A stretch of DNA of 64,000 bases from Scytalidium lignicola (lineage: Eukaryota; Ascomycota; Leotiomycetes), in the NCBI GenBank assembly GCA_002812745.2, contig NCSJ02000004.1, positions 62,001-126,000 of the forward strand, read 5' to 3'. A program made the translations under genes and the position numbers. Shown one piece after another: positions 1 to 11,974 of this stretch. How positions within the stretch are numbered: position 1 is the stretch's first letter; the number at the start of each line of letters is the position of its first letter. A model generated the notes under the pieces. It made no database searches and was not told where the DNA came from. It worked only from the letters and a program-made list of their open reading frames with translations.

Positions 1-3000
1 GGGGTGGGCGGGGGGGTTGTGTGTGGAGGTTGAGCTGGCGGCTAGAGACCTGTACCTGCCTGCTGTGCCGGTTGCGCGGTGAGCCGATCACGAAAGGTGC
101 GTGCAGTAGGTTATTTGGTGACCAGAAGAGACCGACAAGTGGAACAGAACAGGAAGAAAATCAAAAATGACGGTGGGAGAGCGTCGTAAAGGGCTGCTTA
201 AGAAGCGTGGCCGGTGAGGTGTTGACGGAGAGGAGGAGGATGAGAAGAAGAAAAGAGAAAAGAAGACACCAAGAGGGACCAACGGAACAAGAGGATAGCG
301 ACGACAAGATGGAGGCTTCTGAAGTGGTTTTAGGTGTTTCAGAGATCAATACTTTGGGGACTTTCGTATTGAGCAAATCGAGCCAGCGGGCCAGGACTCG
401 AGCCGGGGGGGGAATTCTGCGTGGTCCAGGGTCCCGGTCCTGAAGTCATGGCGCCCTGTGTTGGATCGCCTCTTAGCGCGACACGGGGGGTTTTGGGGCA
501 GAACGATGCGCGATCGCAGCTGTCCCGTGAGCACCAATCACTGCAACAAGAGGGCAACAAGAGGGGGGCAATTTTACGAAAGGGACTGGAGCAAGCAAAA
601 TGCACAAAAGATGGAAGAAGAGGAAGAGTAGGAAAAGAAGAAAAAGGAAAACAAAGAAAACAAAGGAAGAAGAAGAAAGAAAAAACACATTGAGTCACCA
701 TGTGCTTCAGACCTTTGATCGATCTCTCTCACCAGTGGAGATGCGAAGAGCAAAAGAGGCAAGAGGGGAAAAGGGAAGGGAGTGATGCTCCACCAGGATC
801 TCGAACTGCAAAAGGCAATCCCTCTATTCCTGGCATTTTATTAACTACACACGCTACAGCATTACTGCCGCAGGTTATGTGGATCAAACAACGCGCGCTC
901 GTCAAAACCCTTTGCATCTGATTTATTATTCTCCATCTCAGCTTCATCATCTGTTTGCCCTTGCCCTATCAGCCCTGTACGGAGCTGTTTTGATGACGGC
1001 GACGACTTGGCTTGCTGACATTGCTGTACAGAACGGGGTTCAAATACAGTACAATAAATAAATAAATACAGTAATACTCCGTACAGATCTGTGAGATGAA
1101 TCCAACTCCAATGAAGCAACAGTAAAAACTAGGTTTATATGTGGCGTTTCAAGGGCTACCTGGAAACAATCTTGAGATGCACGTGCTGCACAAGTTGCTT
1201 CGCTCAACGTTGCAAAAGCTCGTGACACTTGAAGTTTGACGAGCACCTCAAGACGGGTTTGGCTACGGGTAAACTGTAACGTTCAACTAAAAAATTGCCT
1301 CTTTTGTTTGGGCTGTACCCCTCCTTCGGCGTGTCGTCACGTTTCTAAGCAGTTTAAACGCACCCTGGAATCGCATCAAAATCCCCATGATCTTCGGAGA
1401 TTGAGACGATTTAATACCGGTAGTGTTGTTGTTGTGCAGACTGTCGTCTGTGTCGTCTCAGAACGTTGAGAAAACTGCTCGAGATGCGGCACTTTGTGAA
1501 AATCGATAATTTCCCATCCATGCGCGCTACAAGGGTGCGCTGCATCATCTTTTTCCTGCCGAGAATCTGTGCCCGCACTCTGATGGCCACCGTGTTTGGT
1601 GGAGGGGCCCAATGTTTCAACCATGGCGGATTAATCTACATCACACTCTTCATAGGGCACTCACGGCACTGAAATCTCAAGAGATATCAAAACAATTATT
1701 TTTTGTGCAGAATGACAGAATACGTAGTGTGGATCATCCCTAATCCAGAGTACAGGCATTAAACTACGCACAGGAGCTCCAACTGCAATACAGTACAATT
1801 CAAATCCGCGCGCCAACCCTATCGCGTATCGATAGATCAGCAAAGCCTTATGGATTTTTTGGGGGGATCTACATCTCCATCCTAATTCCGTTAGGCATTG
1901 CCAATAAATGGTATCACACAAAAGATCTTTCCACAGATTGAGGAACACATCGTGAAGATCCAGGACTATGAAGAGCGGGAATATCACTCCCACAAATCCT
2001 TTTTTGTGCATGTTTTTCTGCTTTGTGCGAAATTCAAACCATAATCATCCCGTCTGATCAGGGGCTTTGTAGCACCACACCTAAGCTCGCCAGGGGCGCT
2101 GTTTGCGACATGGTTGCGTTTGAGAAAGCATCCACTCACAGACCAATGATGTTTCCACTTCGTCGTGCGTCCCCTTCTCTCCAGCCAGTCGTCTCTCTTA
2201 ATCGGCCTCTTAATGTAACAACTCAGCCTCGTCCTTCCAATCATATATCGAAATTTCGCTCAGAGCACAGTATTGCCTTATTATTGTTACTGTATTATCG
2301 GAATCAAATGCGACTATTACAGTAGCAAAGATAGCAGGGGACTTGGTACGTAATCAACTTGCGGTTCGAGGCCACCTTAGAAACCGATCGTAAATTTTAG
2401 GAATGTCATGTGCAGCCCTCTGTGACACTGCAACGTCATAATGTTAATCTCAAGCCCCCCCTCCTTAGGCACATCAGGTCGCAAAAAGTCTTTCCCTTTT
2501 TTTCCCCTTCTCTTCAACTTATGCAGTTTGAGAAAACAATAAGTTTGACATAAAATGTCACCCACATTCGTTGTCAAAGTAAACAATAATTACAGTAGTG
2601 TTAAGAACCACACTGCTACTCTGCCAGCATGCACCTGCATGATCCCCCGCGCGCGCGGCGTGTTGGCCTCCTGCTGATCTGTTGGCGAGGAATGCTGGTG
2701 GGTGGCTGTCTGGTTGTTTGTGTGCTCCCTTGCCGCGCGCCAGGAGCAAGGCATTGAAATCCCCAAAATTTTTATTAACCTATTTTATGATTGCCATTTT
2801 GGGGGCTCGTAAAAGACACTTGACAAAGTGGATTTTAATTATGACGTCCCGCCACATTTTTTTGAGCTGGGGATTCCCTTAATTTAATCTAATCGAATTA
2901 ACCTTTTTTTTNCTTCCCTTTTTTGTTTGAGCCACTTTTCCACGTGTTACACCTGATCTAATAATCTGACTCTCTTGTGTTTCGCGCTACTTTCGTAATC

Positions 3001-3327
3001 GTGGAGACGACTTATTAAGAGATAACGACTAGTTAATATAGGATAGTGATGACATCGATGTTCTAATACTAATTATAGTAAAAAAATAATCCTATTGTTT
3101 ACATCTCAATTAAAGGACTAAAGCAGGAGAGATGATTTCCTCTGGTTATGCCGTGCTTGTACAGCTTGCCAGGGACCGTAAGGCTGCGTCTTTTGGCGGG
3201 TTTTCATTAGAAATATGTTTAATGCCTGAGGCCACAGGTTTTTTTCAGTTGGAGAAATAATCCAAGATTTTAAGTTCCAATTTGATATTAAGATTGCAAG
3301 CAACAACTTTCGTATTTCTGAATTAAC
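1..3327. other. Gene-free left end; possible promoter of an outside gene
   Basis: No open frame here resembles a known protein and none has a convincing start or intron pattern. The + strand is strongly purine-rich at about 225-310 and 600-690, so the minus strand is CT-rich, as is common just upstream of fungal genes. This suggests a minus-strand gene lying left of base 1. A TGAGTCA heptamer is at 691-697. TACAGTA/GTACGGAG-type words recur at about 977-1095, 1789-1797, 2318 and 2591. An AATA microsatellite lies near 1055-1070. An N follows a T run at about 2912. The function is unknown. Confidence 0.5.
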
Positions 3328-4003
3328 ATGCCTCCGAAGAAGAAAGTAGCAGAAGAGCCTGCATCTGTAGCAGAGGATGATGTGCAAATGGAAGATGCCT
3401 CAGTTGCCGACGCTCAGCCGCTGGAAGTTGAGGATCATGACCCCGCGTTATTAGCTTTTGACGAGCAGCGAATTGTAGTTGTGAGTTTTTTGTTTTTGTT
3501 TTTTTGTGTCCGTCATTATACGAATCTTTTCGGCGCAACTAACAGATTGGGTAGGTACAAGGACAAGGACAGAGTACCGCAGCCACTTTTCAGTTCCAGA
3601 AAGAGGACCACACTCTCGGAAATGCTTTGCGATACATCATCATGAAGAAGTAAGCCTTTTCATAGACCTTGGGATGGGCAAAGTTCACTCTGGAGGATAC
3701 ATAACAGTTCTGAAGGAAATCAGGGCTGACGAATTATTCCAATCTAGTCCAGATGTCGAGTTCTGCGGATACTCCATACCTCATCCCTCGGAGCCTCTTA
3801 TGAACATTCGGATTCAAACATATGGTTAGTTATGCGCAAGACACTTATATTAAGGATGGGATTTCTGACTTGTAACAGAGGGGACGGTAATTGATGCATT
3901 AGAAAAGGGATTTAATGATTTGATGGACCTGTGCGATGTTGTCGCGGATAAATTCAGCGCGGCAAGAGAAGAGTTTACTGCCATACAAATGGAACAGAGG
4001 TAA
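3328..4003 (+). CDS. RPC19: RNA polymerases I and III subunit RPC19 (AC19)
   Basis: This is the small alpha-like subunit shared by RNA polymerases I and III, which pairs with AC40 in the assembly core. Four exons are read: 3328-3480, 3555-3649, 3748-3824 and 3879-4003. The second acceptor is the GGGTAG at 3551, because the earlier CAG would bring in a stop. The joined protein is about 150 residues, the usual family length. It has the diagnostic alpha-like stretch with EDHTLGNALRYIIMK, then EFCGYSIPHPSEP and NIRIQTYEGT. An acidic, lysine-started N-terminal tail precedes the domain, as in other fungi. The stop lies 54 bases from the stop of NDUFA6, which is transcribed toward it. Confidence 0.93.
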
Positions 4004-4057
4004 AATAGGTACAGGAAGTTCAATCAATCTGCATTATGCGGCGTACGGGCATTAGGG

Positions 4058-4885
4058 TCAAGGAGTTTTCTAGATTTCATATTGAGGATATATACAGGAT
4101 TATGGAATATGAACAGCAATCAGTTGCGCCCCTTTGATTCGAAAAATTAGTTATCAGTACATTATAACGTAGGAGTGCTATAAAAAATACCTCTAGGAAA
4201 CCGCTCATGAAGTCTTTGGGAAGTTTTGCCGTGGGGTCTTCCTCTGCTCGGAAATACTTAAGGACGTGGGGTAGCTGCTTCCAGTAGTTCAGTGTCTCCT
4301 GCAAATGATGTAGGTTAGCAAGTGTAATACTATGTAGCTCCAAACTTGGCACTAGCTCTGTAAAGAAGCTTCGGCAGATCTTCAACAACTATAGTCAATG
4401 CCGGACTATCTGAAGCCCTTTCCTCATCTCTAGTCTCATCCTTTCCGTTGTGAAATTGAAGCAAAACGAACCTGATATTCAGCGTGACTCTGAAATAACA
4501 ATACATCCACTGTTCCAACCTGATTCACGTATCTATGTCGCTCGAACTCCTGCCGCATTTTTGTCCTTATGGCTGACACTGGCATATTGAGAGAGTACAT
4601 CGTCTGGATTTCAGGAGCCTGTATTACAGAACCATCAGCATAGGGGAAAATAAAGTTTCCATACCCAAGCTAGTACGAATCATATAGTCGAATTATGCGT
4701 AGGAAAGTATGGAGGAAATGGTCATACAGAACGAATCCAGCTCCGATAGCTATGCAGAACTCTTCGTTTGGCATCGGCCCAATTGACGGCTGTAGAGACG
4801 AGTTAGCGCTCATTCAAATTGTCAGAGACAGGAATTGATTACATTGTCGCGACCGCTGCGCGAGGTATGTGGGATTGATCACCAT
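4058..4885 (-). CDS. NDUFA6: Complex I LYR subunit NDUFA6 (B14 / 14.8 kDa)
   Basis: This is an accessory subunit of mitochondrial NADH:ubiquinone oxidoreductase of the LYR family, which docks the acyl-carrier protein. Exons are 4885-4843, 4789-4728, 4618-4472, 4298-4192 and probably 4069-4058. The start is [10 protein letters not shown]. The LYR-type helix reads [19 protein letters not shown], followed by [13 protein letters not shown] and [17 protein letters not shown], ending with [10 protein letters not shown]. About 125 residues is normal for the family. The C-terminus is the weak point. Splicing to a 12-base last exon gives KTP and a stop, while reading through would add about 40 unrelated residues to 4077. 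There is no cleavable presequence, as known for B14. Confidence 0.88.
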
Positions 4886-5163
4886 TGTGCCAATGTGGAA
4901 TAGAGATATCTTGCTTTGAGTTGAGGTTGTTGAGGTCGTCTCGGATGTCATTCAAAGATCACGTGAAACCCATTCATCTAATTTTGGCTAGGCGGTGTGC
5001 CTGGGTGGGCAAGGCGAAAGGCTGAGAACTTGAAGCCATAAGCAAGCCCCGCCACAACGTTCCTCTCCAACGCATACATCCTCAGAGCTCTTTTTCTAAA
5101 CTCCGCAAGCTTTGAAGGATTTCTATTCTAAGCATATATATATAACACATCGGGAATCATATA

Positions 5164-5710
5164 ATGCCAGCCATCCGCCATGCCTCGAAGCGCAAACCAC
5201 CCCCAGAAGGCTTCTCTGACATTGAGGATGACCTTCTAATTTTCAGTAACAAGATGAAAGACGCCGAGAACGCACCCACAAGCAACACACCAAAACATCA
5301 AGCTCAGTGGCCCATATTCCAAATTAGCCATCAAAGATCACGATATATATACGAGCTATATTACGAGAAGGAAGCTATCAGCAGGCAGCTGTACGACTGG
5401 TTATTAAAAAATGGATACGCCGATCCTATGCTTATCGCGAAGTGGAAGAAGCAAGGATATGAGAAGGTATGTCAATATTTTTCTTCTTTCTGTTTATTTT
5501 AGCAAGTATAGTGTAACTGTTGGTGATTGAGTGGAGGGTACGAGAACAGTACTGATTTGGGTATAGTTGTGCTGTCTTAGATGCGTCCAAACCAAGGAGA
5601 CAAATTTCAACTCGACCTGTATCTGCCGAGTGCCAAAATCACAGATGAAAGAAAGCCTTGCTATTGAGTGCGTGAGCTGTGGGTGTCGAGGATGTGCTTC
5701 GAATGACTAG
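5164..5710 (+). CDS. BUD31: Spliceosome protein BUD31 (G10 family)
   Basis: BUD31 is a small zinc-binding component of the activated spliceosome. Exon 1 is 5164-5466 and exon 2 is 5567-5710, with a 100-base intron. The protein has about 149 residues, close to the usual 145-157. It opens with a basic RKPPP-like segment. The G10 core has [19 protein letters not shown], then [10 protein letters not shown] and [12 protein letters not shown]. After the junction come [15 protein letters not shown] and CVSCGCRGC, the conserved cysteines that bind three zinc ions. The reading is clean, and the 3' end faces the kinase gene that ends at 6335. Confidence 0.95.
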
Positions 5711-6334
5711 GTATCTTTGCCTAGGGGATTGAATAATCATTGTCTACGGGAAAGGTTGATACTTTGCAGTGTAGGAATAGTTCTACCTCGATTATATCAG
5801 CTGTGCTACGGAGTTTGACGGCTTGCAAAAGGTCTAAGGTTGTTATGCATAACGGAGAATTCAGCGACATTGGCGTTTGGAGAAGTGAATAATGATACAA
5901 TAGGATTGTGGCGTTCCATAGTTTAGAACATCCAATAAGAAATTACAGAAGGTATACTAGTATTACTGTTGCTCTCTAAAATATAATACTAACAAATGAC
6001 ACAGACAAGTCTTAGTGATCGAGAATACGCAGATCCCAACCAAGTCTGAGCTACTCTAGATTAGATTGATAACCATAAATATTATATAGGATCAGTATTC
6101 ACCATAGTAGACGGTTATAAATTGCCTATCTGTTTCATCTTCCTTCACCGAATCCAATAGTCTCCCTAGTTTGCCTATGATCAAATGCATCCAGAGCCTC
6201 TTCTGTTGATACTCAGGCTTCTATCATTTAATCTCCCAAAGTTGTTATGAAACTGCAGACAGGTACTATAGAAATCGTATCTGGTAGTTTATTTAATGTA
6301 ATTCAATAGCCCCATCGTTAATGCATCACTAAGA
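5711..6334. other. Convergent intergenic stretch
   Basis: About 620 bases lie between the 3' ends of BUD31 and the CaMKK-type kinase gene. The stretch is AT-rich with several TATA-like and ATAAT words that could serve as 3' processing signals for either gene. I see no coding frame, repeat or structured RNA in it. Confidence 0.5.
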
Positions 6335-8767
6335 TCAAGAATTTTTCGGATGGACGTTCTCTGTTTCATTCTCGTCATTACCAAAGGCCTTATAGCTTTT
6401 TACTGCCTGAACTGCAATATCTGAAAATGATTGGGCGGCAAGCTTGTTGTTGCTAAGTGTCTTGCCTGCTTTCTTTTCTGAACGATCAAGGGGCTTCCCG
6501 TCCTCGTGGGTCGTTCCTTCAGCTTGCGCTTCATTTGAAATATCCAGTATATTTTGATCAACCCGCCGGGTCAGGTAAATCGTGGCCATTTGTCCCTGAG
6601 TCGCCCTGATTCGTTCTACTTCCTCCTGGAACGCTGTGTCGTAAATGTCGAAGTCGGCTACCGTAGGCGATTCAGCGACCAGTGCTTCTTCTGGGGATTT
6701 TGATGAACTGTTTTGGCCCCCGAGACCAATACCAAGAAATAAAGGTTCACTATCCAAGGGGTCATGAGCGTGCCCCTTTTCGCCAAGCAACTCTTGTCGG
6801 TAAGGTATCGACTTTACAGTGCTTGTTCCTTCTGTACTATCCGATGCCGAGTCGTGGGGATGAGAGTGGCTGATTTCGTTGGAAGTTTGTGTGGGAATAT
6901 TAGTTGAAGTTGTAGATGAGCCTACTACATTGTCATTGAGTTCGGTCTTAACAAAGGGGCTGCTAATTGGATCCCGATCGCTTTTGATATTAGGCACTTT
7001 CTCAGCAGCTGTTGAATCATCAACTACACCTCTTGGGACCCGGGAGCTCGGTTCGACTCCGCCATTGATGTCTGGGGCCTGGTGAATAATTTGAATACCA
7101 TGCTCTAACTGCTGTGATACAATGTCTGTTCTTTTTTTGTTCAAGAGGGCTTTGAATTTATTTACCGCTTTCATCTATGACATATAAGTAGAGGAATAGC
7201 TGCAGAGTCTTCAGGAGACAAACCATTGTGACAAGGTTTCTCATTTTCATTGTGATGGCATGGTTCACCTCGATTTCACTTGGCTGCTCAACCAAGTCCC
7301 AAGTATTTTCTTCGGATGAGAGGAGAGGATCCGTGCTATTTTTTGTTACCCATGGATGGTTCTAGATTCACAAACGTTAGCACAGATTTAATAGAGGTGT
7401 GAACACCATACACGAAGTTCCTCCATAGTAATTCTCTTTTCAGGATCTTTCTCCAAAAGCCTCCTCATAAGGTCTAGGAACTCTGGTTCAGTGTCTTGCT
7501 CAAAAACAATATTATCATTTTTGATAGCTTCATATAACTCCAGCACCCCTGAACGTTCGAAGGGAATTCTTCCGAACCGAAGACAATATAGGGAGACCCC
7601 CATGGACCAGATATCGGCAGCTCTGCCTGAGATGTCTCCATGTCTAGCAACACAGAGTTCAGGGGGAAGAAAGGCTGGGGATCCTGCTGATTTAGCTGTC
7701 CGCATATCTGATTGCTTTTCAAACATCTCGGAAACCCCAAAATCAACAATTTTAAGCACATCATCCTCTGTGAGAAGCAGATTATCTGGTTTAATATCGC
7801 GGTGCGCAACTCCTTGTGCATGAACTATATATGGTTAACATGTGTGTGGTAAAGAAGGCATGTAGACTCACGGTATTCGATTCCTAATATCAGGTCCCTA
7901 AACCAACATCTACAGCTTTCTGCGTCATACGGATCTGCCCTTTCATCGAGGCCAACTTTCATCACAACCCCTTTTTTGCACATCTCTAAGACCATATACA
8001 AAGAATCTTCCTCGGGATCATCAAGAACCTCGATCAAGGAAACTAAGTTCGGATGATTTAATTTCTTCATAATTGCAATCTCTTCTTTAATTAGATATAG
8101 TGGATTTGCTTTCCCCTCATGGTCATGAATCGCAGATGCTGAATTTCTGTGTAGAGCAGGATTGCCTGGCCGCCTAGCAAAATGAGGTCTTCGAAGGATA
8201 TTTGACTGCGCACGTTTTCGCAGACGAGATTTTGAGAACTCTTTAATGGCCTATTGTAAATTTAGTCGTTAGTTATTGATAATACGTATGTTTAAGATTT
8301 CATACATATTCATGGCCATACTGATCGACTGCCAAATGCACTGCTCCAAATGAGCCTCGTCCTATCTCATCTTTGATAATATATTGGTTGATATGATGCT
8401 CCGGCTTGCCATCATCCTCATTATTCGTGTATCCAGACCTTGCGTTGAGAGTTTCCTTTAACATATCAGTAAATATATGCACATTATTCTAACTGCAAGG
8501 CTGACCTTTATCTCTCTGTGATACGATGGAGTCCGGCGATGATGCCTAAGTGGGCTTTGATATGGAGGTGAGGATCTGTAAAAGATCATATAAATACCTC
8601 TAACACTATGCTAAGTTTCTCCAAGAAACTCACAGATGGTGGACGGGGGAGGGTTGGCTCTCAGCAGGCACATCTAAGTTGATACCATGCTTTGGCAGTA
8701 TTTCAAACTCAGCTTCCTTGGTAGGTAACTGACCTGAGGCCTCACAGCCAGCAGTTACTAAACTCAT
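6335..8767 (-). CDS. CaMKK / SNF1-activating-type Ser/Thr kinase
   Basis: This is a serine/threonine kinase of the Ca2+/calmodulin-dependent kinase kinase group, to which yeast Sak1, Tos3 and Elm1 and fission yeast Ssp1 belong. These phosphorylate the activation loop of AMPK/SNF1. At least seven exons run leftward from ATG 8767. The kinase domain has IGRGSFGAVHLA, then a basic insert with ARRPG before the C-helix that is typical of CaMKKs, HRDIKPDN split near 7820, DFGVSEMF, and the SPAFLPPEL activation segment ending. After the domain come WVTKNSTDPLLS and NHAITMKMRNLVTMM, then KAVNKFKALL, all conserved in this family. The acidic C-terminal tail (to 6335) is low in complexity. The exact first exon is less certain than the kinase. 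BET5 diverges 260 bases away. Confidence 0.87.
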
Positions 8768-9027
8768 TGTTGCTCGATTGACCTGTCTAGCAGATTGTAG
8801 AAAGTAGACATAGAAGGCAATCCTCGTCTCAGCTGGCAAGGCTGGCTCTCACAAATTCCAACACATGCATATGCCTAGTGGGGCTCGTTTTGGGTCAAGG
8901 GTCTTTCTTTATCGCGGCAAGGGCTGCGATTACAAGTAGGGGTTACCGTAGCGCGCCCAGCACTAGCATTAACGCAGACTACTAGACCCTTCAGCGTTGA
9001 CAACTTGAGCTGCCTCAAACCGAGATC

Positions 9028-9705
9028 ATGGTGGTATATTCCTTCTACATATTTGACCGGCATAGTAGGTGGCCTTTCGTTTCTTGCCGTACGTGTATTC
9101 TCTCTGCTAACCCATTTTAAGCGGAATGTATCTATTCCAAACTATGGCATCTACCATTGCCATCCAATGGAACAACGAAGTCGTCGAGGCCCCTCTCCGG
9201 CTCTAGTACTGGTAGTACCGCTGTGCCAGATATTGGACCATCAAGGAATCGGTCAACAAGGTTGAGCGCCCAAGATGATGCAAAATTGATATTTGGGACC
9301 ATTTTTTCTTTACGAAACATGGTGCGGAAGCTTGGAGGCCCCGATGATAGGTAAGAGCAAATTGATCGTTTAGTCAGGATAGGATGCTTACTTTAGATCA
9401 CAGCTTTATATCATATCGGACTGGCCAATATAAATTGCATTATTACGAAACCCCTACAACTATCAAATTTGTGATGCTTACCGATACCCAAACCCCTAAC
9501 ATGAGAAATGTTCTCCACCAGATATATGTAAATCTATATGTCGAGTTTGGTATGGCTTTTGAAGAATATTCGATATGCATAATGCTGATCCCAATTGACA
9601 GTTGTGAAGAATCCGTTATCGCCTGTTGAGCATCCAGGGGGAGAAGGAGTTGCGAATGAACTGTTTGAGCTGGCTCTGGATCAATTCGTCAAAGGAGTTC
9701 TTTAA
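9028..9705 (+). CDS. BET5: TRAPP complex subunit BET5 (TRAPPC1)
   Basis: BET5 is a longin-fold core subunit of the TRAPP complexes, which activate the Rab GTPase Ypt1 for ER-to-Golgi transport. Four exons are read: 9028-9064, 9122-9350, 9404-9549 and 9602-9705. The joined start MVVYSFYIFDRHTECIYSK has the family signature xIYSFxIFDRHxxCI. Then come AQDDAKLIFGTIFSLRNMV, SFISYRTGQYKLHYYETP, and QIYVNLYVEFVVKNPLSP. About 171 residues fits fungal BET5. The third acceptor is the CAG at 9401-9403, since the TAG at 9394-9396 would break the frame. The insert rich in Ser, Gly and Thr (about residues 28-55) is a fungal loop. Confidence 0.93.
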
Positions 9706-10005
9706 TAATGACACATTCAAAATCATGGGCATGGGATAAGTTGTTTTGGGTTTAGTGGAGACTATGGCTATGGCTTAGGCGTTTGGTGTATTGAGGTGCT
9801 ACGGAGAAAGAGCATTTACAGAGACTAGCTGCATAGAGGTTGAGCACATAACTGAGATACCCAATGACCCGGAATTTCTAATACCAGTAATGCATAATAT
9901 CTTACACAAAATTTCTCTCTTAACCCTAATTGGATTCGAGCCATGCCTTTTTCATGTTCCAATCAGAAGAGCATTTCATATCCTAGTACCAATCCAATCT
10001 AGGAC

Positions 10006-11680
10006 TTATGTCACATAGTTCCTCTCCGCACTGTCTACGGCCTTATCCCAAGCATGCTCAAATGTGCTCTCAGCTCCAACTTCTATAATACTTTGACCAG
10101 AAATCCCATCATCAGCTGTACCCTCGGCCTTCGCCGTTGTTGCATCAATATTCTGCTCCTGGAGTGGACTCATCTCGGTCTCCCAATTACTAGAATAGAC
10201 GACCGCTGCAAAAGCTTCTAGATCTCTGACCTGTTCCATCGCCTGAAGATACTCATTTGGTACTCCATTACCAATCTTATGAGCTTGCCTAGTGAGGATA
10301 GCAAGGATAATTGGTAGTTTAATAGGCTTTAGGTCGACTAATTCTGTAATGCGTGGGGTATTCAGGTCAGTAACATTAACCGGAGCAGGTTGTTTGTACG
10401 CTTGTTGCGCGATCTTCTCATCTACTAACATGGAGAAGCCCGCGTCAAGGAGCATGGTCAGCACTTGAGAAAATGGAGGAGAATCTATCAAATCCGAGGT
10501 CTCATCAAGTAGACGTCGAAGCGGAGTGGTTCCAGATGCTGATGAAGAAAGGGATTCAGCTGATGTAGACTCTGTTATCATGCCAGATTCCTTAAGCACG
10601 AAAGCCTCTTCCTCTCTTGGAGGAAGCAGATATTGAAGCCACCTATTTGCCTTCCTTTCTGACTCTGTGGCACCTTCAATCTTCTTCCGAACTTCAAGTG
10701 TAAGTTCGGAGAATCTTTGCATTGTAATGTCGTCTCGAGGACTTAGTCTCCCAAAAACATCCTTGACGGCTTCCTCAACTTTAAGCATCACCTCTCTCCA
10801 GCCTCTATGTAATAACCACCAACTGAAAGTCAGGTATCGTCTATTCGTCTCAAAATCATTCCCATAGGCTTGATCAGGATTGTCGTCATCATGGTTTTCC
10901 AAGACGATAGTAGACTGTTCAAATCCACCAGCTGCTAGAGATACAACGCTAGACAGATAACTCCGCCGGCCCAGTAGATTTAGTTGTATGCGAGTAAGCA
11001 GAGATAGAAGAGCAAGTGTATATATTAATGTGAAGGCTCGTGTGATTGCTACCAGGATATTAGATGTAAGTACGTAACAGAGGTGTTGATCTTACCACTA
11101 ATCTTCAGCTGGTTCCAAAGTTGGAGCTTGGACTTCTTTGTCTTTTGTGCTTGCTGACCTCCATCCTGAGGACCGTCACCGATAGTAGAAGCAGTTGGAA
11201 GTTGTATTTGGCTAGCATGTACTCCGCTCTCGCTTTGTAGACTAGCCATGCTTCTGCCATCGTCATCAGTCACACTGGGAGGACCGGACCCAAGCTCAGA
11301 AGAATTAAGCTCTCCATTACGAGCTAATTTAGCGGCCTTTTGCTGTTGCAGCTCGAATGTGATCCGTTCCGTTTCCAGTTCAGCTAGGATATTTTCAGTT
11401 GCAGTAGGGAGGAGAGCGAGGACGGTAAATGTGCAGTCTTCCTGGTTTTGTTGGAATCGACGACGAAGACTAACAGCAACAGTAAGCATACATACAAATA
11501 GCATAAATGATATAAAAAATACTTTTCTCGAGCTATGCGATCACTGCTCATGCGCTCTCGCGCATCTGATATCCTTCCTAGCACATATTGCGTAGCGACA
11601 TATCCAACACCTAAAACACCAAACCCAATTGCAAAAGCATTTCTATTCCGCCGAAACCATTTGCGTGTGGCGGATATCAT
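10006..11680 (-). CDS. PEX3: Peroxisomal membrane biogenesis factor PEX3
   Basis: PEX3 is the peroxisomal membrane docking factor for PEX19, and it delivers membrane proteins to peroxisomes. The start is ATG 11680 (MISATRKWFRRNRNAFA), because an upstream in-frame codon at 11695 is GTG. A short basic N-terminus is followed by one hydrophobic segment, AIGFGVLGVGYVATQYVLG, as in all PEX3. The cytosolic part carries LRRRFQQNQEDCTFTVLALLP, then a fungal low-complexity stretch, KLQLWNQLKIS, and a hydrophobic region near 11000. The long last exon begins near 10902 and holds YLTFSWWLLHRGW and SPRDDITM. Introns lie near 11515-11470, near 11090-11040, and possibly elsewhere. The total is about 530 residues. 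ATG101 diverges from it across 294 bases. Confidence 0.92.
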
Positions 11681-11974
11681 AGCTTCGTGTGTCACTTTAA
11701 AAGATTAACATGCCTCTCCTCTGTTATCAATAACTATAAGACTTTGGGAGGACGATATCAAGGCGCTTGTGCTCAAGAACTAAACAGTGGACTTGGGCCG
11801 AGGTTGAGGAGGTTAGCGTGAATCGCGTGGCTGGGAGAAAAAGGCTAACTCGCTTCTGGATGGGCAGCGCCACAATCGCCCCTCCATTGCTTAATCATTG
11901 CAAAGAGCTCCCCTCCACCGCTCGAAACCAACCATCGCACAATAGAAGAGTGGATTGTAGCAAAGTTTACGGCA
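11681..11974. promoter_or_regulatory. Shared divergent promoter of PEX3 and ATG101
   Basis: These 294 bases separate the start codons of two genes read in opposite directions, so they must hold both promoters or 5' leaders. I see no clear TATA box or large repeat. The limits are the two start codons, and the control elements are not resolved. Confidence 0.5.

Noticed and set aside
339..701. 120-residue minus-strand open frame rich in Phe and Ser
   Set aside because: It is a translation of the purine/pyrimidine-biased tract, of low complexity, and overlaps several similar frames on both strands.
2757..2806. AAATCCCCAAAAT / ATTTTGGGGG inverted repeat as a transposon end
   Set aside because: The arms are only about 9-10 bases with a short AT-rich loop and no flanking duplication.
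4077..4191. Read-through C-terminus of NDUFA6
   Set aside because: The added 40 residues are unlike the family, while a splice to 4069 gives the usual short end. Kept only as an alternative.
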